This document shows, one piece after another, positions 1 to 5,717 of a DNA stretch of 7,514 nucleotides; positions within the stretch are counted from its first letter, which is position 1, and the number at the start of each line of letters is the position of its first letter. The notes below the pieces were generated by a model. It did no database searches. It saw nothing but the letters and a program-made list of their open reading frames with translations, and had not been told where the DNA came from. This stretch comes from an uncultured Bermanella sp. Its GTDB lineage: Bacteria; Pseudomonadota; Gammaproteobacteria; Pseudomonadales; Oceanobacteraceae. The stretch spans positions 1 to 7,514 of the forward strand of contig CAJXIK010000094.1 of the NCBI GenBank assembly GCA_913054445.1, written 5' to 3'. The position numbers and the translations under genes are program-made.

Positions 1-45
1 TTCAGTTTGCAGCCATTTTTTGGCCGTGCCTTGAAGAGGAGGCGC

Positions 46-73
46 ATTCTACTCACATGCAGCCCGGGTACAA
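46..73 (-). promoter_or_regulatory. Possible leftward promoter with GC-rich discriminator
   Basis: Read on the minus strand, TAGAAT (46-51) is followed directly by GCGCC, a GC-rich start region often seen at stable-RNA and ribosomal promoters of gammaproteobacteria. A TTGTAC (68-73) lies 16 bp upstream and matches the first three bases of the -35 consensus. It would drive a gene or RNA to the left of the window. No leftward coding start is visible in positions 1-45: the only ATG there, in AAAAAATGGCTGCAAACTGA, stops after three further codons. The product is therefore unknown. The match rests on short motifs only. Confidence 0.35.
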
Positions 74-148
74 GCCTTTTCGGCATTAATTTCCCCTGTC
101 AATTTAGCGGTCAAAAAACAAGCAATACCCAGTAACAGGCAGTTTGGT

Positions 149-154
149 TATAAT
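149..154 (+). promoter_or_regulatory. -10 box of the queC-queE promoter
   Basis: A perfect TATAAT stands 37 bp before the queC ATG, followed by the GC-rich CCGCCC. A start of transcription near 161-163 would leave a leader of about 30 nt. No good -35 hexamer sits 16-18 bp upstream, so the promoter may be weak or activator-assisted. The short leader leaves no room for a preQ1 riboswitch, and I see no such aptamer in 1-191. The rest of 1-191 holds no gene I can support. Confidence 0.5.
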
Positions 155-191
155 CCGCCCATTGTATTTTGAAAGTTAAAAGAAGTTACAT

Positions 192-851
192 ATGGCAAAG
201 CAAAAAGCGGTGGTTATTTACAGTGGCGGCATGGATTCATTCACCCTGCTTAATAGGGTAATGAAAGAGGGCTTAGAGGTATACCCGCTAACCTTCGACT
301 ATGGCCAGAAGCACGTGAAGGAAGTGGAGGTAGCCAAGACCGTGTGTGACCGACTGGGCCTGCCCCTGAAGATTCTGGATATCTCCGCCATTAACACTCT
401 TATGCAAAGCTCTTCTTTAGTGGGCAGCGAAGAGATACCCGAGGGCCATTATGAGAGCGAGAACATGAAGAGCACGGTGGTGCCTAATCGCAACATGATC
501 CTGCTGTCTCTGGCCATCGCCTACGGGGTGGATATTAAGGCGGGCAAGGTATATTACGGGGCCCATGCGGGTGACCATGCCATCTACCCAGATTGCCGCC
601 CCGAATTTGTACATGCCATGAATGAGGTGGCCGGCATTGCCAACTATGAGCATGTTGCCATCGAGACGCCCTACCTCAACTTCACTAAGGGTGAAATCCT
701 ACAGGACGGGCTCAGCATGGGCCTCACCTATGAACATACCTGGACCTGCTATAATGGCCGCGAAAAAGCCTGTGGCAAGTGCGGTGCTTGTGTGGAGCGC
801 TTAGAGGCTTTTGCCGATAATCAGGCCACCGACCCAGTGGAATATGAATAA
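192..851 (+). CDS. queC: 7-cyano-7-deazaguanine synthase (QueC)
   Basis: QueC converts 7-carboxy-7-deazaguanine to preQ0 in the cytosol, using ATP and ammonia, as a step toward queuosine in tRNA. The 219-residue protein has the full family signature. SGGMDS (11-16) is the PP-loop that binds ATP. FDYGQ (35-39) and VVPNRN (96-101) are conserved core motifs, and YPDCRPEF (132-139) lies in the substrate pocket. Four cysteines, C186, C194, C197 and C200, form the C-terminal zinc site. Length is normal for the family (about 220-230). The ATG at 192 is supported by an AAAGAAG site about 6 bp upstream and by the protein beginning directly with the strand that leads into the PP-loop. queE follows after 2 bp, so the two are probably cotranscribed and translationally coupled. 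The reaction is known for the family; the assignment here comes from the motifs. Confidence 0.97.
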   Translation: MAKQKAVVIYSGGMDSFTLLNRVMKEGLEVYPLTFDYGQKHVKEVEVAKTVCDRLGLPLKILDISAINTLMQSSSLVGSEEIPEGHYESENMKSTVVPNRNMILLSLAIAYGVDIKAGKVYYGAHAGDHAIYPDCRPEFVHAMNEVAGIANYEHVAIETPYLNFTKGEILQDGLSMGLTYEHTWTCYNGREKACGKCGACVERLEAFADNQATDPVEYE

Positions 852-853
852 CC

Positions 854-1555
854 ATGGCCGACTCTCAATTAGATTCTAAGAAAACCGATTTAAGAATCAA
901 GGAAGCCTTCTATACCTTGCAGGGAGAGGGGGCGCGCAGCGGGCGCGCCTCGGTATTCATACGCTTTAGTAAGTGCAACCTATGGAACGGCCGCGAGAGT
1001 GGTCGCGCGGCCGCACTGTGCCAATTCTGTGATACCGACATCACCGGCATCGATGGGGAAAACGGCGGTATTTATTCGCCAACGAGCTTACTAGACTTGG
1101 CGCTAACCCTGTGGCCCAGCGGCAGTGGCGGCGCTCCCTACGTGGTATTCACCGGCGGCGAACCGGCCCTGCAACTCACCGCTGAGCTAGTGTCCGCCTT
1201 TAAGGTGGCGGGCTTTGAAACCGCGGTGGAGAGTAATGGCACTCTACCTCTGCCCAGCAACCTCGACTGGGTCTGCATTAGCCCCAAGGGCAAGAGCGAG
1301 CTCGTCATAAAAGAATGTGACGAGCTAAAGCTAGTGTACCCGCAAGATGATTTACAGCCGCAGCAGGTTGCACATATCCGCGCCCGCCATTATTTTATTT
1401 CTCCCATGGCCCATTTTGGTGAAACTCTGGGCGCTGAGAATGAAAGCAGCGGCATGATCATGCGTGAAAACATGCAGGCCGCCACCCAGTTTTGTTTGCA
1501 GCACCCCAAGTGGCGCATGTCTCTACAAACCCATAAATTACTGGGCATCGCTTAA
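854..1555 (+). CDS. queE: 7-carboxy-7-deazaguanine synthase (QueE), radical SAM enzyme
   Basis: QueE rearranges 6-carboxy-tetrahydropterin to 7-carboxy-7-deazaguanine, the substrate of QueC encoded just upstream. The 233-residue protein opens with IKEAFYTLQGEG (15-26), typical of the family. Its cluster cysteines are C41, C56 and C59, spaced CX14CX2C. This is the longer cluster loop known from the Burkholderia-type QueE rather than the CX3CX2C of classical radical SAM proteins. CDTD follows (59-62). GGEP (101-104) contacts S-adenosylmethionine, ESNGT (126-130) and SPK (143-145) are further core motifs, and the protein ends in SLQTHKLLGIA. Length is close to the usual 210-225, with about 10 extra residues at the N-terminus. 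The ribosome site is weak (GGAA near 839), which fits coupling to queC, whose stop lies 2 bp upstream. queD and queF, the other preQ1 genes, are not in the window. Confidence 0.96.
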   Translation: MADSQLDSKKTDLRIKEAFYTLQGEGARSGRASVFIRFSKCNLWNGRESGRAAALCQFCDTDITGIDGENGGIYSPTSLLDLALTLWPSGSGGAPYVVFTGGEPALQLTAELVSAFKVAGFETAVESNGTLPLPSNLDWVCISPKGKSELVIKECDELKLVYPQDDLQPQQVAHIRARHYFISPMAHFGETLGAENESSGMIMRENMQAATQFCLQHPKWRMSLQTHKLLGIA

Positions 1556-1599
1556 GGGCACCCCATTAATTGATTGCAAATAAAGAAATTGCGGCTCAG

Positions 1600-1620
1600 T
1601 ATAGTTTCACATTTTAGGAG
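1600..1620 (+). promoter_or_regulatory. -10 box and ribosome site of the crotonase gene
   Basis: TATAGT (1600-1605) is a five-of-six match to the -10 consensus. The best -35 candidate, TTGCAA (1574-1579), is 20 bp away, longer than ideal, so the promoter is tentative. A clear AGGAG (1616-1620) lies 5 bp before the ATG at 1626 and fixes the start. If the -10 is right the leader would be only about 12-15 nt. No hairpin terminator is visible between queE and this point, so readthrough from queE is also possible. Confidence 0.35.
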
Positions 1621-1625
1621 TTTTT

Positions 1626-2423
1626 ATGAGCCGTATTCTTTTTGAAAAACACGACACCATCGCGGTGTTAACCCTTAATCAGCCCGAGCTGCGCAATGCT
1701 ATTTCTGAAGTTGAAATGGTCGATGATTTCATTGCGGCATTGGATCGAGTCAATGAGGATGATCAGCTACGCTGCTTAATCATCACCGGTGCTGGCTCCG
1801 CATTCTCCAGCGGCGGCAACGTCAAACACATGCTCAATAAAGAAGGCATGTTTGCCGGGGAAGCCAACGATATACGTGAAAATTATGCCCGCGTGATTCA
1901 ACGCATTCCTTTAGCCTTGCATAACATCAGCATCCCCACCATAGCCGCGGTAAATGGTCACGCCGTGGGAGCGGGTTGTGACTTGGCCATGTATTGTGAC
2001 ATGCGCATCGCCGCTCACAGCGCCAGCTTTGCCGAGAGCTTCATCCGTGTGGGACTGATTCCCGGCGACGGCGGAGCCTGGATTTTACCTAAGATTGCTG
2101 GTTTTGGCCGTGCCGCCGAGATGGCCTTCACCGGAGATGCCATCAGCGCACAGCAAGCCTATGACTGGGGCATGCTCAACAAACTGGTGGCCGATGAAGA
2201 CCTAATAGATGAAGCCATGAGCCTCGCCAAGCGCATCGCAAAAAACCCACCACAAGCCCTGCGCGGCACCAAGCAACTCATGCGCGCCGGTGCCACTATG
2301 CCGCTGGATAACTTATTACAAATGAGCGCCGCCATTCAGGCAAGCTTGCACCAGACAGAAGACCATTTAGAAGCAGTAAGTGCCTTGATTGAAAAGCGGC
2401 CTGCCGTCTTTAAAGGCAAATAA
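1626..2423 (+). CDS. Crotonase-superfamily (enoyl-CoA hydratase/isomerase-like) protein
   Basis: This 265-residue protein has the crotonase fold signature. LTLNQPELRNA (16-26) begins the CoA-binding part. AFSSGGNV (59-66) forms the first oxyanion-hole region. NGHAVGAGCDLAMYCD (110-125) forms the second. VGLIPGDGGAW (142-152) lines the active site. Proteins of this family bind acyl-CoA thioesters in the cytosol, usually in fatty-acid or aromatic degradation. By hand alignment to rat enoyl-CoA hydratase, the two catalytic glutamates E144 and E164 correspond to D119 and F139, so a plain hydratase activity is doubtful. D148 in the GDGG segment is one position away from the catalytic aspartate of dienoyl-CoA isomerase and PaaG-type enzymes. 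Isomerase or another crotonase reaction is possible. No thiolase, dehydrogenase or CoA ligase gene is nearby to suggest a substrate. The start is set by AGGAG five bases upstream, and a small lipoprotein gene follows 15 bp later. Confidence 0.88.
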   Translation: MSRILFEKHDTIAVLTLNQPELRNAISEVEMVDDFIAALDRVNEDDQLRCLIITGAGSAFSSGGNVKHMLNKEGMFAGEANDIRENYARVIQRIPLALHNISIPTIAAVNGHAVGAGCDLAMYCDMRIAAHSASFAESFIRVGLIPGDGGAWILPKIAGFGRAAEMAFTGDAISAQQAYDWGMLNKLVADEDLIDEAMSLAKRIAKNPPQALRGTKQLMRAGATMPLDNLLQMSAAIQASLHQTEDHLEAVSALIEKRPAVFKGK

Positions 2424-2438
2424 CCCCAGAGGCTGCCT

Positions 2439-2795
2439 ATGTTGCGTACACTTTTGAGTATATTAATACTCGCTCACATTCTCACTGGCTGCGATTTAGT
2501 CAATAAAAAAAGCGATTATGTGGGTGGCTTTGCCACTCAAAGCGGAAACTGCAAGGAAGTCGGTGACAGCTCTATTATTTTTTCAGAGCAAGACATCGAA
2601 ATAGGCTTCTATTGCTTCCTAAAAAAATGTGCGCACATGGAAGGAAAAACCCACCAAGGAGGGTTTTTCCACCTAACAGATAGCGAGGGCTATTACATAG
2701 AAGGCAAAATAACCCAATATGAAGCCAGCGGCAGCTGGTTTTTAAAGATGAAAGGGCAAAACTGCTCGGGCTACTGGACAGCCCTGAAAAACTAA
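2439..2795 (+). CDS. Small hypothetical lipoprotein with four further cysteines
   Basis: I do not recognise this 118-residue protein. Its N-terminus is a lipoprotein signal: a charged R3, a hydrophobic stretch (5-15) and the lipobox LTGC (15-18), so C18 would be lipidated after cleavage. The residue after it is aspartate (D19), which in enterobacteria favours retention at the inner membrane; whether that rule holds here is unknown. The mature part is about 100 residues, polar and apparently beta-rich, with C38, C59, C64 and C109 that could form two disulfides in the periplasm. AGAGG (2428-2432) sits 6 bp before the ATG, so the start is sound. The gap to the crotonase gene is 15 bp, suggesting cotranscription. 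By hand count GC is about 42% over 2461-2760, against about 58% in three sampled lines of the crotonase gene. This may hint at acquisition or relaxed selection. Confidence 0.75.
   Translation: MLRTLLSILILAHILTGCDLVNKKSDYVGGFATQSGNCKEVGDSSIIFSEQDIEIGFYCFLKKCAHMEGKTHQGGFFHLTDSEGYYIEGKITQYEASGSWFLKMKGQNCSGYWTALKN
2643..2670. repeat. Perfect 10-bp inverted repeat inside the lipoprotein gene
   Basis: GGAAAAACCC (2643-2652) and GGGTTTTTCC (2661-2670) are exact reverse complements separated by an 8-base loop. The arms combine a GGG/CCC core with A5/T5 tracts, the layout of a bidirectional intrinsic terminator, though the T tract is inside the stem rather than after it. It lies in frame within the lipoprotein gene. 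For transcripts of the convergent pdxH it would come about 185 bases after the stop codon. The short intergenic stretch 2796-2854 shows no convincing hairpin of its own. Confidence 0.6.
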
Positions 2796-2854
2796 GGAAC
2801 CGCAGTAACAAAACCAAAGGGGCATAGGGTTCGGTGCTTCTATACCTGTCATCG

Positions 2855-3496
2855 CTACGGCTGCAAACGCTCTATGGTAAAGCCCGCCTGCTCATCGGCA
2901 CGGTAGATAAAGCGATCGTGCAGTCGGTTTTCCCGCCCTTGCCAGAACTCAATACTCACCGGTTTAACCCTATAGCCCCCCCAAAAACTGGGCAACGGCA
3001 CCGCCCCCTTACTAAATTTATTTTTCATCTGTGAGAAGGCTTGTTCGAGTAGTTGTCGCGTGGCGATGGGCTTGCTTTGTTCACTGGCCCAGGCGGCCAA
3101 CTTACTATCTTGCGGGCGCGACAGAAAATACTGGGTCACCTGAGCGATGCTCAGTTTTTCGGCCACCCCCCTGACGATCACCTGGCGATCTAACCCCAAC
3201 CAGGCGAAGTGCAAACAAACCTGATGGTTATGTTGAATATCTTGAGCCTTGTTGCTCCCTAGGTTTGTATAAAACACAAACCCTTGCTGGTCATATTGCT
3301 TTAACAATACGATACGTGAGCTGGGCATACCGGCTGCGTCCACCGTTGCAATGCTCATGGCGGTGGGATCTTTGAACAATTTTGAATCTATGGCTTGGTC
3401 GAGCCAGTGCTCGAATTGATCCATGGGATGCTTGGCCAGCTGCTCAAGACTGAGCTGGTCGGTGCCGTATTGACGACGGATGTCGGCTATATCCAT
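2855..3496 (-). CDS. pdxH: Pyridoxamine 5'-phosphate oxidase (PdxH)
   Basis: PdxH oxidises pyridoxine or pyridoxamine 5'-phosphate to pyridoxal 5'-phosphate, using FMN and oxygen, in the last step of vitamin B6 synthesis and in its salvage. The 213-residue protein matches the family throughout (E. coli has 218). SSRIVLLK (59-66) and FYTNLGSNKA (75-84) bind FMN phosphate and ring. RQV (104-106) and SKLAAWASEQS (131-141) are further FMN and subunit contacts. WGGYRVKP (172-179), IEFWQGR (182-188) and RLHDR (191-195) close the C-terminal part; R191 and H193 correspond to the catalytic and substrate-binding pair R197/H199 of the E. coli enzyme. The ATG is set by AGGAG 5 bp upstream. The gene converges on the lipoprotein gene with 59 bp between stops, and lies downstream of the chemoreceptor gene on the same strand with a 94-bp gap that has its own TATAAT. 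Nothing links it functionally to its neighbours. Confidence 0.97.
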   Translation of the reverse strand: MDIADIRRQYGTDQLSLEQLAKHPMDQFEHWLDQAIDSKLFKDPTAMSIATVDAAGMPSSRIVLLKQYDQQGFVFYTNLGSNKAQDIQHNHQVCLHFAWLGLDRQVIVRGVAEKLSIAQVTQYFLSRPQDSKLAAWASEQSKPIATRQLLEQAFSQMKNKFSKGAVPLPSFWGGYRVKPVSIEFWQGRENRLHDRFIYRADEQAGFTIERLQP

Positions 3497-3519
3497 GATA
3501 ACTCCTGTTGTTTGCAGGC

Positions 3520-3525
3520 ATTATA
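3520..3525 (-). promoter_or_regulatory. -10 box of the pdxH promoter
   Basis: On the minus strand a perfect TATAAT lies 23 bp before the pdxH start codon, giving a leader of roughly 15 nt that just contains the AGGAG site. The hexamer 17 bp upstream (TGTGGT) is a poor -35, and no TGn extension precedes the -10. The 94-bp gap to the chemoreceptor stop has only a weak 5-bp hairpin (GCTCA/TGAGC), so some readthrough into pdxH is possible. Confidence 0.5.
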
Positions 3526-3590
3526 TCCTCTTCACAGGTAAGACCACATATCGAGGCTCACAATTTTTTGTTATTGACTGAGCAAGCACC

Positions 3591-5615
3591 CTAGACTCTA
3601 AACTGCTGCATCGTGCTATTCAGCTCGGTGCTGCCGCCCCCCACTTCCCGCGCAATACTAGAGACCGACTGGGCTTTTTCGACCAGCTCGGATGACGCGT
3701 CATCCACCCCCTGAATGTTTTGTGCAATCTCGTTGGCGGCCCCTGCCTGCTGTTCTCCGGCGGTGGCCACCTGCTGAATTAACTGGCTCACTTGGCTCAC
3801 CGACGCCTCTATTGCGGCCAGTAACTCGCCATTTTGAATGGCCTCCGTTTCTCCCGAGCTGGCCTGCTCACACGATGCATCCATGGCCGCCACCGCCTCT
3901 TCGGCCACCACCTGCAAGCTGGAAATTGTACTCTCTATTTTATCGGTGGATTCCTGCGTACGATTTGCCAAGGTGCGCACTTCATCGGCCACCACGGCAA
4001 AGCCACGGCCCTGTTCACCAGCCCGAGCGGCTTCGATGGCGGCATTTAATGCCAGTAAATTAGTTTGATCGGCAATGGCTTTAATTACATCGATGACGGT
4101 GCTAATGGACGCCGCCTGCTCAGCCAACTGAGAGGTTTTTTCACCTGCCTCGCGGATGCTTTGTGCCAGCTCCCGGATGACGGTGGCAGAGGTCTGTGAT
4201 CGTTTAGCGCCATCAACCGCCTGTAGCTGAGCGCTCTGTGTTTCGCTTGAGGCGGTTTCACAGTGCGTGGCCACCTCTTTGGCGGTCATGGCCAACTGGG
4301 TGGCGGCGGTGACAATAATGCCCACCTTGCTCTTCTGACTTTCACCCAGTTCGTTTACCTCTTTAGAAACGTTTTGCAGAGTAGTAGATGAGGACGACAG
4401 GGCAGTGGCATTACTGCGTACCTTCTGCACCATGTTGCGCAACTGTAAGAATGCATTATTCAATGCGCCCACGGTATAGCCTAATTCATCCTGACTTGTA
4501 CTCTGATACTGGCCATCTAACACACTATTTTCCAGGTCGTCCGCCATGTTCTGGGTGATGGCCACATTGGCATCCAGGGTTATTTTCAAACAGATAAACA
4601 GATAGATACCCGCCAACAATAATAGAGCGAATAGCCCTAGGGTGAGAACCATAGCGCTATAGGTAGTGGCTCGATAGCCCTCTAATAAGGATTGGAACAA
4701 CACATTATTTTTGGCATGTAACTCATCGATGGCGGTTATGGCCTTGCTGCCCGCCGTAAAATAGTCTGGGCCGTTAATACTCGGGAAATCTGGGTCCATG
4801 AGTTGTTGCTTGGTGACGGTTTTAAACGCTTCGATGGCCGATAAAGCGACTGCCAAGGGGGCCGACACCTGCGCATAAGCTGCCTCGTTACTCTTACGAA
4901 TTTCGTTAAACTGTTGCTTAAGCCTCGCGACCTCCTTATCTATGCCCTCGTAAAGGGTACTCACCGACACAAAAGAGGAGGCATCGAAACCCTTCTTGGT
5001 GGCCACATCGGCTCCCCTACCCCGTAGCTGCCCTAACTGCTCTTGAAGGAGCGGAATTTCAAATGCCGCGAGCTGCATTAAAAGGTAAGTATCCACATGG
5101 GGGTCGAGCATCAGCGCACTTTCATTGGTCAGTAGGTCCACCACGCGGTTAACGCTGTCTATCCAGGCACTGTGTTTATTGAAGCTCTGCTGGCCGCTTG
5201 TTTCCTTAACATTCATTTGCGTCAAGGCACGCCATTGCGAGCTTAACTGTGCCAGCTGGGCCTTTATATCCCGCGAATATATATCACTCACAAGGGACTG
5301 CGCGGCCACCGTCAGGGCTTGGGCCATACTACCCTGAATGGTCTTTAACTTACCCTCTAGCGCTTGATTGCCCGCCAACCATTGGGCGGCGACGCCCCGG
5401 TGTTGAGCGGCTAAAACACGTAATTTATGTACCTCGTTTAGGGATTTTACTCCCTGAATTTCCATGTTGATAACATTGATCTTGCTCTGTTCACCATTAA
5501 ATATTAGCCAAGAACTGTAGATGACCGGCAAGAGCAGAGTAAATACAATCACCTGAAACTTACGCGCAAATGATAAGCGGTTTAAAAACGTGGTACCGAG
5601 AGAATAAAATGGCAT
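3591..5615 (-). CDS. Methyl-accepting chemotaxis protein
   Basis: A 674-residue transmembrane chemoreceptor that would signal through CheW and CheA to the flagellar motor. A first membrane helix lies at about 22-39 and a second at about 320-343, enclosing a periplasmic domain of about 280 residues. That domain is rich in helical, glutamine- and alanine-heavy sequence. Its RVLAAQHRGVAAQWLAGN stretch (66-83) recalls the QxxRG region of nitrate/nitrite-type (NIT) sensor domains, but that is a guess. A HAMP-like linker follows (about 344-395, with DELGYTVGALNNAF at 376-389); the usual proline of its first helix is absent. The signalling hairpin has the diagnostic tip IADQTNLLALNAAIEAARAG (514-533) and GRGFAVVADEVRTLA (536-550). 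From about 395 to the end is about 280 residues, consistent with a 40-heptad class. There is no C-terminal NWETF-type CheR/CheB tether. AGGAG 7 bp before the ATG supports the start. No other chemotaxis gene is in the window. The ligand is unknown. Confidence 0.95.
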   Translation of the reverse strand: MPFYSLGTTFLNRLSFARKFQVIVFTLLLPVIYSSWLIFNGEQSKINVINMEIQGVKSLNEVHKLRVLAAQHRGVAAQWLAGNQALEGKLKTIQGSMAQALTVAAQSLVSDIYSRDIKAQLAQLSSQWRALTQMNVKETSGQQSFNKHSAWIDSVNRVVDLLTNESALMLDPHVDTYLLMQLAAFEIPLLQEQLGQLRGRGADVATKKGFDASSFVSVSTLYEGIDKEVARLKQQFNEIRKSNEAAYAQVSAPLAVALSAIEAFKTVTKQQLMDPDFPSINGPDYFTAGSKAITAIDELHAKNNVLFQSLLEGYRATTYSAMVLTLGLFALLLLAGIYLFICLKITLDANVAITQNMADDLENSVLDGQYQSTSQDELGYTVGALNNAFLQLRNMVQKVRSNATALSSSSTTLQNVSKEVNELGESQKSKVGIIVTAATQLAMTAKEVATHCETASSETQSAQLQAVDGAKRSQTSATVIRELAQSIREAGEKTSQLAEQAASISTVIDVIKAIADQTNLLALNAAIEAARAGEQGRGFAVVADEVRTLANRTQESTDKIESTISSLQVVAEEAVAAMDASCEQASSGETEAIQNGELLAAIEASVSQVSQLIQQVATAGEQQAGAANEIAQNIQGVDDASSELVEKAQSVSSIAREVGGGSTELNSTMQQFRV

Positions 5616-5638
5616 AGCGTCACTCCTAGACTCATTTC

Positions 5639-5662
5639 AGTATAGACAGAAAATAAACTTTA
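5639..5662 (-). promoter_or_regulatory. Candidate promoter of the chemoreceptor gene
   Basis: On the minus strand TAAAGTTT (5655-5662) exactly matches the -35 element of flagellar sigma-28 (FliA) promoters, which commonly drive chemoreceptor genes. The expected GCCGATAA is not at the required 11-base spacing: the sequence there reads ATACTGAA. A TATACT (5639-5644) lies 10 bp downstream and could be a sigma-70 -10 box without a good -35. So either a degenerate sigma-28 promoter or an ordinary one is possible. The leader would be short and contain the AGGAG at 5623-5627. Confidence 0.3.
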
Positions 5663-5717
5663 GCTGAGGGAGGGATTACCGTTAAACTAGCGCGTTTTTA
5701 ACCTTGGGCCGCCCTCC

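Noticed and set aside
155..191. preQ1 riboswitch in the queC leader
   Set aside because: The leader is about 30 nt and A/T-rich, with no stem or C-rich loop and A-tail arrangement like the known preQ1 aptamers.
988..1014. GC-rich imperfect palindrome and repeated CGGCCGC in queE
   Set aside because: CGGCCGCGA and TCGCGCGGCCG pair only with a two-base bulge and lie in the coding sequence of the CX14C loop. Arginine- and alanine-rich codons explain the composition.
2575..2817. An 80-codon minus-strand open frame opposite the lipoprotein gene
   Set aside because: Serine- and leucine-rich shadow translation without a ribosome site. The plus-strand frame has a lipobox and a good AGAGG site, so it is preferred.
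2797..2832. GAACC/GGTTC as a terminator between the lipoprotein gene and pdxH
   Set aside because: A 5-bp stem with a 26-base loop and no T tract is not a credible terminator.
3692..4068. Overlapping plus-strand open frames opposite the chemoreceptor gene
   Set aside because: They are proline-, histidine- and arginine-rich translations of the complement of a conserved signalling domain, with no ribosome sites or motifs; shadows of the minus-strand gene.
5683..5688. TAAACT as a -10 box for the TatD-family gene
   Set aside because: Only a partial match with a three-of-six -35 at 18 bp; not strong enough to list as a promoter.
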